This document shows, in pieces, positions 35,701 through 47,700 of a stretch of 64,000 nt of DNA. The stretch is from positions 179,097,956-179,161,955 of the forward strand of contig CP136063.1 of assembly GCA_032622095.1 (NCBI GenBank), in the 5' to 3' direction. Numbering within the stretch: position 1 is the stretch's first letter; each line of letters opens with the position of its first letter. The notes under the pieces are model-generated. The model searched no databases and had not been told where the DNA came from. It worked only from the letters and a program-made list of their open reading frames with translations. Both the position numbers and the translations under genes were made by a program. This stretch comes from Siphonodentalium dalli. Taxonomy: Eukaryota; Mollusca; Scaphopoda; Gadilida; Siphonodentaliidae.

Positions 35701-38700
35701 ATATATAGTGAATATTTATCGCCGTTTGATTTGCACCAAGTGAACTCGGCGCATATATAATTGATAGAACAAACCACTATTATGATGATCGTTTCGATAT
35801 TTGTTTAAAATACGTATCAATTGACATATACGCACCCGTTCCCTCATTAAAATCAACATATTTCGCCCATTTTAGGGGACCTCGCGATTTAATTTTCGAG
35901 ATCAGGACACCCGCGCAGCAATCTCCGGGAGTGTATATATATAGGCGCTAGCTTGACTTAATGACATCTAATAAATATTCATCTTATTCACATATTAATT
36001 TAAGCAGTCCTTCTGGCATACGAGGACATATAGATATATATAGTGAATATTTATCGCCGTTTGATTTGCACCAAGTGAACTCGGCGCATATATAATTGAT
36101 AGAACAAACCACTATTATGATGATCGTTTCGATATTTGTTTAAAATACGTATCAATTGACATATACGCACCCGTTCCCTCATCAAAATCAACATATTTCA
36201 CCCATTTTAGGGGACCTCCGCGAATTCGGGGGACCTCCGCAAAGTGACCTCCGCAAATAGTGACCTACTGCAAATCGTCGCACCCTGCAATTTGGCCGAT
36301 TAAAAGTTACGTTAATGAAAGTTTTATGTAATTTCACGCCGAGTCAGAGTCCGGTGTGATGGCGGCTAGCTCTATGAATACCGAACACAAGTTCAAATAA
36401 GTCGTATATAAGGGAAATATATTAAATAAAGTTTGTACTGATGTGTATTTATATGTAAGTTAGTGATATGTGAAGTTTAATGCAATTTGGCCGATTAAAG
36501 GTATAGTTATTTGTAGGTTTATGTACAATATTACATGTCGGCACACAAACCAGAGTTCGGCAAGATGAATACTGACCACAAGTATAAAAGGGAAATATAT
36601 AAAATAAAGTTTATAATGATGTGTATGTATATGTAAGTTAGTGGCATGTGAAGTCGGCACGCAAGCTAGGGTTCGACGAGGATTTCTATCAATATCGAAC
36701 ACAAGTCGAAATAAGGGATGATTAAGACATCACTGACAGGTGATAATTAATTTCCCCTAACATCTGGCACTGCGCAGTAGAGCCTTTGTTGTTGATTAAT
36801 TATCGATGTGCGATCGTGGATTACTCTGGCTTACCGGAAAGATTTCAGGGATGTTTTGACAGTGATATTCAAGCAAGGTTTCACAGGTTTCATAGAAACC
36901 AAAATATTTGATTCGAGTCGAGGAAGTCACCCATCAAAGCTCAGATTTGTTAGATATCGATTTTAGAAATCTATTATTTTTCATTATTGGGAATTCTTTC
37001 TGGCCCAGAAGACAGTAAAAATTTCGTTATTATTACCACTTGATTATAGAGTTATCCATCCTTGTCTGTTTGAATAGAGTTTTGGCGTAAAATCTCGAGC
37101 AGGTTACCAAATTGGCAGTTATTAGTACTCATCTCGAGAAATTAACAAATTTCAAAAATCAATATCTAATAACTCTGAGCTTTGTTTGATGGGTTCCTCG
37201 ACTCGAATCAAATATTTTTTACCCCCAAAGCCAAAGAAATAGTAATATAGGACCCTCTGATCGGATTGTTGTTGTTGGAATCTGTTGAGATGGGGACCCT
37301 CTTTACGGATTGAGTACCTTTAAGGTAAGTTATATTAAATTTTTTGAGAAGTCTGCTCTCGATTATTTCTGCAGTAGGTGTCTTTATTCTGCTGGTGCAT
37401 TCGACTGGGATCATTCCCACTTGCGTCTGATGGCGTCAGTGAACGAAGGGTCGACTATCGAGGCCACAAAAAGGGAACAGATCTTTTTGAGACTCGAAAA
37501 GCCGATCCGGGTTACTGACGTCCATCAATATCATCCGATGCGGTCTTATGTCAGAGACAGTCAGGCTTCAAGGCTTCTTGGTTCTCAGTGGAATGGTTCC
37601 ATTCCTATTGCTGTTCGGGGTGATGGAAATTGCCTTTTCAATGCGGTCTCTGTTGCTCTGTGTGGTGTCGAAGCTCAGTCCACTCAACTTCGAGTGCGGA
37701 CTTGTTTGGAATTGGTCTCCAATAAATCGTTTTACGAAAATGCTCACAGTGATAGTCAAATACCGGCTGTGAGTCCATCACTCGATGATGACATTGTTGC
37801 ATGTGCCCAGGATGGAGGAGGCCGAAATTCATGGTCATCCGCCTGGACTATGCATGCAGTGTCTTCGGTGATTGGGCGACCAGTGAAATCGGTTTATCCG
37901 ACTAAGAATGGACCCGGGGATGCGAACATACCGATATTGAATACTGTGTTCCGTCCCCGCGTCGGTTCTCGGAGGACAACTGCTATCACAATTCTTTGGG
38001 CTGGTGAGTCGCCTTATGTTTCACTCATGTGGACACCAAACCACTTTGTCCCTCTGTTGCCAACTTTATCATTGCCTGAGGCGTTTCACCTGTAAGCTAA
38101 TTTATTAACGGTGAATGCATGCCGAACACAAGAGTGCACAGCGTAAAATTATTATAAAAACTGCCAATAACATAACTTTTAATCGCCCAAATTGCACCAA
38201 ACTTCACATATTACTAGCTTACATATACACACACATCTTTATAAACTGTATTTCATATATTTCCCTTATATACGCCTTATTACGTGCGCTCGCGTAACAG
38301 TATGGCGATCAGACAGATTCGTAGCTTGGTGTCACACTCCATGACGTCACCAAAAACGACGTAAAACCTCGTGGCATTCTGACATTTTTACTGTGCCGCG
38401 TTTTTGCTATGTTTATTTTATGTGTTGTTTTCGATTATTTGTTTGTCGCCGATATCGCCATTTGTCAGGATTCCCTGTTTCTATATTTAAAACTGGCATG
38501 CTCGTAGTTGGCCTCGATTTCGATTTTTTCTCCCAGGTCAAAATTCGTCAGAGTTATGACAAAAATAGATCGACCTACATTTTCTCCATCAGAAATCTAC
38601 ATCAAAGAGTCTATAGACTCCTTCGGGACCTACATAGACTCCTTCATTTGGGTATTTTCACTTATAATTGGGAAGTTTTATCATTTTTGGTTCGCGCGAA

Positions 38701-41700
38701 GACCTCTTTTTATCGTGCGGGAAAAGAGAGACATTCAAAACGCGATTTCGTAATTCGACGCAATAGGCTGAATAGCCTAACCTTCAGCAGAGTTCCGGGT
38801 CAAATACGACGAATGACGTAACACAAAGCAAAACGCATTTGTTAACACAAACACCGTTTGAAGAGTTTATTATTACATAAAATGATCGTTATTGATTAAT
38901 TATTGATTAATTATTGATATTTATTGTTGCATATTGGCTGCTATCAATATTTACAAAAATAGTACTAATTATTTCTTATAATTGCTCCTTTGGTCAACTT
39001 TGACTATCGGAAAATCAAAATCAAAATATGCCGCTGAAAAAAATGTGATCGATATTAAAGTCTCATCCTTTCGGCAACATGGAATTGGTTTTATTTACTT
39101 AAATGATTAATATAGTAATTTGCCTTTTATCTGTGATGAAATGAGAAATGGTAATTGTCTTTTTTTTGCTAACATTAAATTAAATTAAATAAATTAAGTA
39201 AAATACAGTGAAATTATTTTTTAAATTATTGTTTATTACATTTTTGCGCACGTTGGCATCTCTCTGAGTGCATTCTAGTTTGGACTTGTGTTCGGTATTC
39301 ATAGAGTTAGCCGCCATTTTGCCGAACTCTGGTTTACGTGATGACAGCTAATATTGTACACAAACCTCCAATAACTAAACTTCTAATATGTCAAATTGCA
39401 TCAAACTTCACATATCAATAGCTTACATATACACACACATATTTATATACTTTATTTCATATATTTCCCTTATATACGCCTTATTTGGACTTGTGTTCGG
39501 TATTCATAGAGTTAGCCGCCATTTTGCCGAACTCTGGTTTACGTGATGAATGCTAATATTGTACACAAACCTCCAATAACTAAACTTCTAATATGTCAAA
39601 TTGCATCAAACTTCACATATCAATAGCTTACATATACACACACATATTTATAAACTTTATTTCATATATTTCCCTTATATACACCTTATTTAGACTTGTG
39701 TTCGGTATTCATAGAGCTAGCCGCCATCACGCCGGACTCTGACTTTTCGTGAAATTACATAAAACTTTCATTAACGTAACTTTTAATCGGCCAAATTGCA
39801 TCAAACTTCACATATCACTAGCTTACATATACACACGCATCATTATATACTTTTTTTCATATATTTCCGTCTTTTAACCCTTATTTTGACTTGTTTTCGG
39901 TTGTGTTCGGTATTCATAGTGACCCGATTAAGGATCTGAATCTGAATGGACACGCTGCAGATCCCAATTCTGGTAATTTCGCAGCGGGAGAAAGAGTCTC
40001 AGATCTTTTCCTTCAGCGCACTCTTGAAGGAATCCACAGGCTGTTGTTGTAGAATTAAGGATTCCTCCAGCTGATTCCAGGAGAAGTCGGCCCCGCGCGA
40101 AGTCGGCCCCATACGAAGACCGGTCACAATGAATACCGAACACAACCGAACATAACCGAACACAACCGAAAACAAGTCAAAATAAGGGTTAAAAGACGGA
40201 AATATATGAAATAAAGTTTATAATGATGTGTGTGTGTGTATGTAAGCTAGTGATATGTGAAGTTTGATGCAATTTGGCCGATTAAATGTTAATGAAAGTT
40301 TTATGTAATTTCACGCCGAGTCAGAGTCCGGCGTGATGGCGGCTAGCTCTATGAATACCGAACACAAGTCCAAATAAGGCGTATATATAAGGGAAATATA
40401 TGAAATAAAGTTTATAATGATATGTGTGTTATATGTAAGTTAGTGATATGTGAAGTTTGATGCAATTTGGCCGATTGAAAGTTACGTTATTTGTAGGTTT
40501 ATGTACAATATTAGCTGCCGGCACGCAAACCAGAGTTCGGCAAGATGGCGGCTAACTCTATGAATACCGAACACAAGTTCAAATAAGGCGTATATAAGGG
40601 AAATATATAAAATAAAGTTTGTACTGATGTGTATTTATATGTAAGTTAGTGATATGTGAAGTTTAATGCAATTTGGCCGATTAAAAGTATAGTTATTGGT
40701 AGGTTTATGTACAATATTAGCTGTCGGCACACAAACCAGAGTTCGGCAAGATGGCGGCTAAGTCTATGAATACCGACCACAAGTATAAAAGGGAAATATA
40801 TAAAATAAAGTTTATAATGATGTGTATGTATATGTAAGTTAGTGGCATGTGAAGTCGGGACGCAAGCTAGGGTTCGGCGAGGATTTCTATGAATATCGAA
40901 CACAAGTCGAAATAAGGGATGATTAAGACATCACCGATAGGTGATAATTAATTTCCCCTAACATCTGGCACTGCGCAGTAGAGCCTTTGTTGAGCCCTGA
41001 TTAATTACCGATGTGCGATCGCGGATTACTCTGGCTTACCGAAAAGATTTCAGGGATGTTTTGACAGTGATATTCAAGCAAGGTTTCACAGGTTTCATAG
41101 AAACCAAAATGGTTGAATAAACAATATATTGGTGATGATTAAAGGTACTCAATCCGATAAAACTCCTCTCAATTACTATTTCAATGGCTTCGGGGGTCAA
41201 AAATATTTGATTCGAGTCGAGGAAGTCACCCATCAAAGCTCAGATTTGTTAGATATCGATTTTAGAAATCTATTATATTTTTCATTATCGGGAATATTAT
41301 CTGGCCCAGAACTCAGTCAAAATTGCGCTGTTATTACCACTTGATTTTAGAGTTATCCATCCTTGTCTGTTTGAATAGATTTTGGAGTACACATCCAGAG
41401 CAGATTACGGCAGTTGAAGGCAATTATTAGTACTCATCTCGAGTAAATAACAAATTTCAAAAATCAATATCTAATAACTCTGAGCTTTGTTTGATGGGTT
41501 CCTCGACTCGAATCAAATATTTTGTACCCCCAAAGCCAAAGAAATAGTAATATAGGACCCTCTGATCAGGATTGTTGTTGTTGGAATCTGTTGAGATGGG
41601 GACCCTCTGTTCGGATTGAGTACCTTTAACTTGTTCGCTGCTAAATATCCTACATAAACGTAATAAAATGCGTATATATATTTCAACAAACAGAAAATTA

Positions 41701-44700
41701 TTGAATTTTATGCTCGGAGTTTATAATTTGCACTCTTTTCTCAAATTTGACCCCCATATATATACATTTGTGATTATGTTATGAGCCTGGATGTCTCACT
41801 AGGCTATGGTTATGAGCTTGGATGTCTCAATAGGCTATGGTTATGAGTCTGGATGTCTCATTAGGCTATGCCTATGGGCCTGGATGTCTCATTAGCCATT
41901 AGGCTATGGTTATGAGCCTTGATGTCTCATTAGACTATGGTTATGGGTCTGGATGTCTCGTTAGGCAATGATTATGAGTCTGGATGTCTCATTAGGCAAT
42001 GGTTATGGGCCTGGATGTCTCATTAGGCTATGGTTATGAGCCTGGTTGTCTGTTTGTCAAAGTAGGTTATCGATATGAGCCTGGATGTCTGATTAGGTTA
42101 TGGTTATGAGCTTGGTTGTCGGCCGCCCTTAGGGCAAAACATTTGTAATTTTTCTCAAACTTTTCGCAATATAAGTACCTTTTCTGACAATTTTATTGGT
42201 CGGCATCCATTCAAACTTCACAATGTCCCAATTTAATTATATATGTAACAATATTTCTTAAATATTACCTGACAAATGCTATTTAAATGATTAAATTAAA
42301 AAAAGTTGACTAAACAAGACAGTGTCATTGCCAAAGCCCATATCTGGGCTTCCAGCACTCTTACATAGGGTCCAAATATGGGCTTTCAGCACTGAACCAG
42401 TTAAATTAGTTGATGGTGTCATATGCAGGGTATAAGTACGAAATGGACTCTGAGAATTTCATTCGATCTTCGATCTGAAACAATGACTTCATCAAAGTCT
42501 TCAACCGTGTTGTATCCGTGTGGCATTTGTGATGCATCATTCCACCGAGGGCAGAGTTTGCCTACCTAATGTTGGGTGTTCTTGAATGTCAGTGGGTGGA
42601 TTTGTCTTCAACGAATGGCTGTATATGCAAATATACAAAAAAAATAGCATATAGACTTGGATGTACCGGTCATTGCTAAAACTATGACTATAGTCAGCTC
42701 ACAAGAGCAAGCTCTACCGAAAGAGCAATATGCCATGTATAATATACACATAAGTTCGATAAAAAGAGCAGTGCGATATATATAACATACACATATATAT
42801 AAATATTCGATTGTAGATAAAAAAAACTTTGATTCTACCTGAAGCTCTACTGAAAGAGCAGCGCTGGTCCCAAGCCCAGATAAAGGATGAGGGGAGTTAA
42901 ACGAAGTCATAATAACACAAACTGTATGTCAAAACAACTCAGTAACAAAGAGACAATAACACAAAATATCCTGTGTTAGTGGTAGCCAGCCATCTGATTA
43001 CCTGTAAGCTAATTTATTAACGGTGAATGCATGCCGAACACAAGGGTGCACGGCGTAAAATTATTATATAAAACTGCCAATAACATAACTTTTAATCGCC
43101 CAAATTGCACCAAACTTCACATATCACTAGCTTACATATACACACACATCTTTATAAACTTTATTTCATATATTTCCCTTATTTACGCCTTATTTGGACT
43201 TGTGTTCGGTATTCATAGAGCTAGCCGCCATCACGCCGGACTCTGACTCGGCGTGAAATTACATAAAACTTTCATTAACGTAACTTTTAATCGGCCAAAT
43301 GCATAAAAATTCACATATCACTAGCTTACATACACACACACATCATTATAAACTTTATTTCATATATTTCAGTCTTTTAACCCTTATTTTGACTTGTTTT
43401 CGGTTGTGTTCGGTTATGTTCGGTTGTGTTCGGTATTCATAGTGACCCTACGAAGACGGCCCCAGAGAAGTCGGCCCCATTTATAACAGAACTATTGTTT
43501 AAAATCAATCTTTATTTATTTTATGATATGAAACTGATGATAATGACAATATAAAAATAATGACAATATAAGAATAACAAATTCAATTAACAAATTCAAA
43601 CAATGTCGTCGTCGCTGTCGTTGTCGGTGATGGGTGCTGAAATCTCTGCGATCTTTCATAGCAGCTGACTTGTCGTAAAATCTCGGTCTCTGTACAACTT
43701 CCACAGGTTAAAAATTTGCCCCGGCATATGTGTGGTTTTGGCTCCGTTGAATTCCAAGCAGCTTATTCTCCCTAAATTTTAAATCACTTACCTGTGTTAT
43801 ATATTCGATGAGTCCAGCGAGAACATCTGTCGCATTCTATGGACTCTTGTCGTTTTGCAGTAAACGCAGTCAACAGGCATTGTGCTGAATTGAGGAATGT
43901 ATGAAAATCGGATAGCTGGGCTAACTTTATATACGTCTATAAATCCGAAGTGAGAATAATTGTTTTTATAACTGAGCCTCTGTCAGTGACTGTCCATAAG
44001 TGAAGTTCATTTTGTTATTACAACTAAGAAAACATTGCGGACTTCACAATTAGCCTACACAAACACAACACTAAATCAATAAAATAAAGTTGGAGACCTC
44101 ACAATTAGCCTAAATAAACACTATATCAATAAAATTAAGCCGATTTAATCCATTCTAATTAATGGGGCCGACTTCGCGCGGGGCCGTCTTCGTATGGGGT
44201 CGACTTCGTGCGGGGCCGACTTCTCCAGATACGGTACCTTCCAATCGCATATGGTTCGAACGAATATGGAATTAGCGAACTGATCTGACACATACAATGT
44301 ATGGTATAGCCTCGTAGCACTGACTGTTGTTCCTTATTAGGTGCCGAGGGATTTGGCTGGTGACGTATCCTGTCAGAACTTTGCTCTGCGATCTAAGACG
44401 CCTTGTTTCGAGTGTAAAGTATTGATTAAGGGGTATAGCCGGGACCAGTTCGCCACCCACTACCTTACTCATGAATCCCAGCCTATTTATTTTCCGCCGT
44501 TTCTGCAATGTTGGTAAATCGAGCTAGTCGAGAATCCTGGTCATATATCCCTCTTCTTTGCTCTTGTAGTCTCTTTTAATGAAACGGGCTGCTCTACGCT
44601 GGATTCTTTCCAACTTGTCGATGTGATTTTGTTGGTAGGGATCCCAGATGGTATCTGCATAGTCCATGATGGATCTGACCAGCGATATGTACCCCATTCT

Positions 44701-47700
44701 TCTGCAGTCCTCTGAGCAGTGTCGTTTGTTCCTTCGCAGAAAGCCAAGAGTGCATGCTGCTTTCCTGGAAACATAATGTGGGCGTCCCATGACATGGTAT
44801 TACTTAAAGTTAGGCCAAGGTACGGGTGTTAGAACTGTACTTCCTTGAGTATATCTCCTATCAGTCTAGTAATAGTCAGAGATTTTCCGGGATGACATTA
44901 TGAAGCATTTTTTGGTATTGAATCTCATTCCCCATGTGTCGGCCCATTCATCCAGGATGGTGAGATCTTTCTGGCTAAATGGTCCTCAAAGTTGTTGATT
45001 TCTCGATACAGGAGACAGTCGTCAGGCCTTCTTCTTCGTGATACACCATACAGTAGCCTACACATCCTGGCAGAGGTATATTTCTGTTGGGACAATAATG
45101 CCTTCAGGGGACCTCAATTTTCCAAAAAAATTGGCAAAGAATTCATCCTCTAAAAACGGATTTCAATTCAGTTTCACGTGAATGCTCTTACCCATCATAC
45201 AAATTTCAATGATACATTCTAAAAAAAAAAATACAGTCATACTCATAGCTGGTAATTTTGATCCTTAAAAATATGCATAAATTTGTGTCAAAATTTCATG
45301 TTTACAAATTACATATATTCTCCATTAAGTCATGCCCAATAAAATCATCACAAGACACCAACAGTAAATCCCAACTCCTCTATGTCAAGGAATACAGGTG
45401 GATAATAAAGATTACTCAAGATTACTACTCCCAGCTGGTCCACGGGGGAAATAGCCTATACCACTCAACGGGATAAGCTACAACTGATCTTGACCAGTCA
45501 CCCAAGCAATCGTGCTTATAGCATTGTGACACTTGTAAGTGACTACCTGAGTCTCATGTTGGGCTGACCTGCCAACAGCCAGGGAAGAATTTTTTCGATC
45601 GACGTCACCTGATCCTTAATCTAAATTTGTTTTTGTATAATCATGATGGCATTGATTGGCTATTATCGCAATACACCATGGAAACACCATGTCTGTAACT
45701 TAACTATAACATACTCTGGGAACAACTTATCAGGTTTAGAAAATGGGAAAAATCAGCTACAAAATATGGAAAATGCGGACCAAGAACGAGCTACCAATGT
45801 CATCATCTAGTTTTCAGCTCAACTTGACGAAGTCAAGTGTGGAGCTTTTGTCACCACCAGGAATATCTGATTTTTAGAAATATTCTGACAGAGCTTTCAA
45901 AGGTAATTTAGGATGATTCCAGGTGAATTTCGGACCTGTTTTTTTGTTGTTTCCTGACAGTTCGATGCTCATGACTGTTTTATGCTTTGTTTGCAATAAA
46001 TTATTTCATAACTTGACCATGGAACGTGTAAGAAGTAAGAAATCTCAGCATATTTCAATAAAGTTTTTTGCATTTTATTCGGTACAGTCCAGAACCGAGA
46101 TCTCGCGAGATTGTGGGAAATTCCATTTGAAATGAAAATGAAACAGGAAGTTGCAATATCTGAGAGACACATGTGCATTGTTTTAATCACGAACATATGT
46201 CATTTTGATTATAAAACAATAAAACAGTGATCTATTCGGGACGTAATTTCTGTAACATTGCATAATCACGCAGAGCTACCTCATGGGATTGCAGTTTCTT
46301 ATTTTCATTTTCACTTTCAGTTCCAATGTAACTTCGCCGTGTTTACATGTTTTGTGTACAATTGTTATTTCTACCGAATTATAGGATAATAAAATTAAAT
46401 TTCCTTTACAAGAACGATGCTCAGAAACCAGTAGTTATAAAACAAAACACTTTATGCTAGCATTATACATCTTTGAAAATTCTGACATACACGTACCTAG
46501 CTACAGTAATGCTCTAATTAATCGACCTCTTAACCGAGAGCTTTCCGATGAATGGCAACAAGCCGTATTTCCGACTAAATCCTGAAAAGTTACCCATAAT
46601 TCTGCTGTGGTTAAGATGTCGATTAATTAGAGCATTACTGTACCTGGAGTAATTAGGTCAACAAATCGGAAAAACATGTTACTTTGTTTGCCTGATCTTG
46701 TCGAACATTTTATAATAACCTTTATGAAACTAGTGCATTTATATGTAACATATTATAACATAATGTTTCCGACACCTATCCTGACATCCTTGTTATTCTG
46801 TATTGTACGCATTACACGAAATATCCCATTGAAAGCTCCCGGCCCTTTTATATGATCAAGAAACAAGCACATGTTCATTGTCACAGAGTCAAGGGCAGTG
46901 AAATATGCTGAAAGGAAGATTGCATACAATGTAGCAACCAATAATTGTCAATAATTTTCACCCACGCAATAATACACGTCAATTAAAATACTACACATTA
47001 GGCTACTTTCTTCTTCATGTATTAACATACTAATACACCATTTCTGTGATATTTTCATAACTGCCTGTTGTTGTTTCAGTGGATAACAAAAGGAAACTAC
47101 ATGTATTACCATCAATTATTCTTTCAGTTGCTGTTTGTCTATCCAGTTGGCCAAGGTTAGGGAGTCTGTATTAATAATATCAACTGACCCAGCACACAAT
47201 ATATCAGATGCATTCAATCAGAAGTTTGCCAAGGTTCCAACCCTGGTTCAAGGTTACCCGAACCTCTATGCTATGGTATGTAACCATTTTTAGCTCAACA
47301 TGACAAAGTCAAGTTTGAGCTATTACCATGGCGTCTGTCAACAATTTCCTTTAGCACACCTACAGTAATGCCCTAAATAATCGACTTCTCAACCACAGCA
47401 GAATTATGGGTAATTTTTCAGGATTTAGTCAGAAGTATAGCTTGTTGCTGATGAACGGCTTTCTGATGAATGGCAACAAACCATATTTCCGACTTAATCC
47501 TGAAAAATTACCCATAATTATGCTGTGGTTAAGGAGTCGATTATTTAGGGAATTACTGTATGTGCCACATCCCTCATCCGATATTCAGCAGACTCCACAT
47601 GGATCTTCGGAGTGACCTCTAGATGGGAGCTATCATTTTTTTTTGAAATTTGTTTAAAAACATGGCTGCCAGCAGCCATCTTGGATTTAAAATTTGAATC

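Larger units (their letters stand above)
29921..36285. mobile_element. Foldback element FB1 (6.4 kb) with 337-bp array arms and an OTU gene
   Basis: Inserted in an arm unit of element A: TGCAATTT is duplicated at 29913-29920 and 36286-36293, and removing FB1 restores the unit seen at 40260-40285. Ends are CGGTGTGACGATTTGCAGTA and, inverted, GGGTGCGACGATTTGCAGTA, followed by three GCGGAGGTC boxes on both sides. The left arm holds ~5.8 tandem units of 336-338 bp (29984, 30322, 30658, 30996, 31332, 31670 to ~31936). The right arm (~34700-36208) holds inverted units, some with an extra ~30 bp. The 2.8-kb core encodes an OTU-domain protein. No transposase is recognised. Confidence 0.88.
29788..39925. 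mobile_element. Foldback element A (OTU-bearing), split by FB1
   Basis: Target duplication GATTAAGG at 29780-29787 and 39926-39933. Ends are CGGTCACTATGAATACC and, inverted, GGGTCACTATGAATACC. Without FB1 it is ~3.8 kb. The long inverted ends are tandem arrays of a ~205-bp unit: right arm at 39286, 39491, 39696, 39901, and left arm at 29788-29920 plus 36286-36715. Each unit contains GAATACCGAACACAA, TATGTAAGYTAGTGATATG and TTTGATGCAATTTGGCCGAT. The core carries an OTU protease ORF and a truncated TTAA MITE. Target length and G-rich ends suggest the MuDR/foldback superfamily; no transposase is seen. Confidence 0.85.
40121..43448. mobile_element. Foldback element B (same family as A, no OTU)
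   Basis: Target duplication TACGAAGAC at 40112-40120 and 43449-43457, inside the terminal repeat of C. Ends are CGGTCACAATGAATACCG and, inverted, GGGTCACTATGAATACCG. The left arm has units at ~40131, 40353, 40561 and 40767; the right arm is 43015-43448. The core keeps the same flanks as A (GATTTCAGGGATGTTTTGAC) and a complete TTAA MITE. In place of the OTU ORF it holds a 31-bp minisatellite and unassigned sequence. Confidence 0.85.
40080..44238. mobile_element. Element C (GAAGTCGGCCCC repeats in the ends), split by B
   Basis: The left end GGAGAAGTCGGCCCCGCGCG and the inverted right end (44165-44228) share a ~65-bp inverted repeat made of CGAAGTCGGCCCC and CGAAGACGGCCCC words. TTCCA is repeated at 40075-40079 and 44239-44243, and removing C restores the LINE frame, so a 5-bp duplication fits. 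The right end carries ~10 bp more than the left. The ~830-bp interior has a minus-strand frame with [17 protein letters not shown] before a GTAAGT donor at 43790. Confidence 0.75.

Noticed and set aside
29913-36293. CRISPR-like array in the regular 337-bp repeats
   Set aside because: Units are long, contiguous, have no unique spacers and are mirrored in an inverted arm; the genome is eukaryotic.
38393-38821. 142-codon frame (+) next to the OTU ORF of element A
   Set aside because: Initiation codon, domain and splice evidence are all lacking; probably untranslated core of the element.
41780-42120. Coding repeat protein
   Set aside because: The 31-bp period is not a multiple of three and all frames meet stops.
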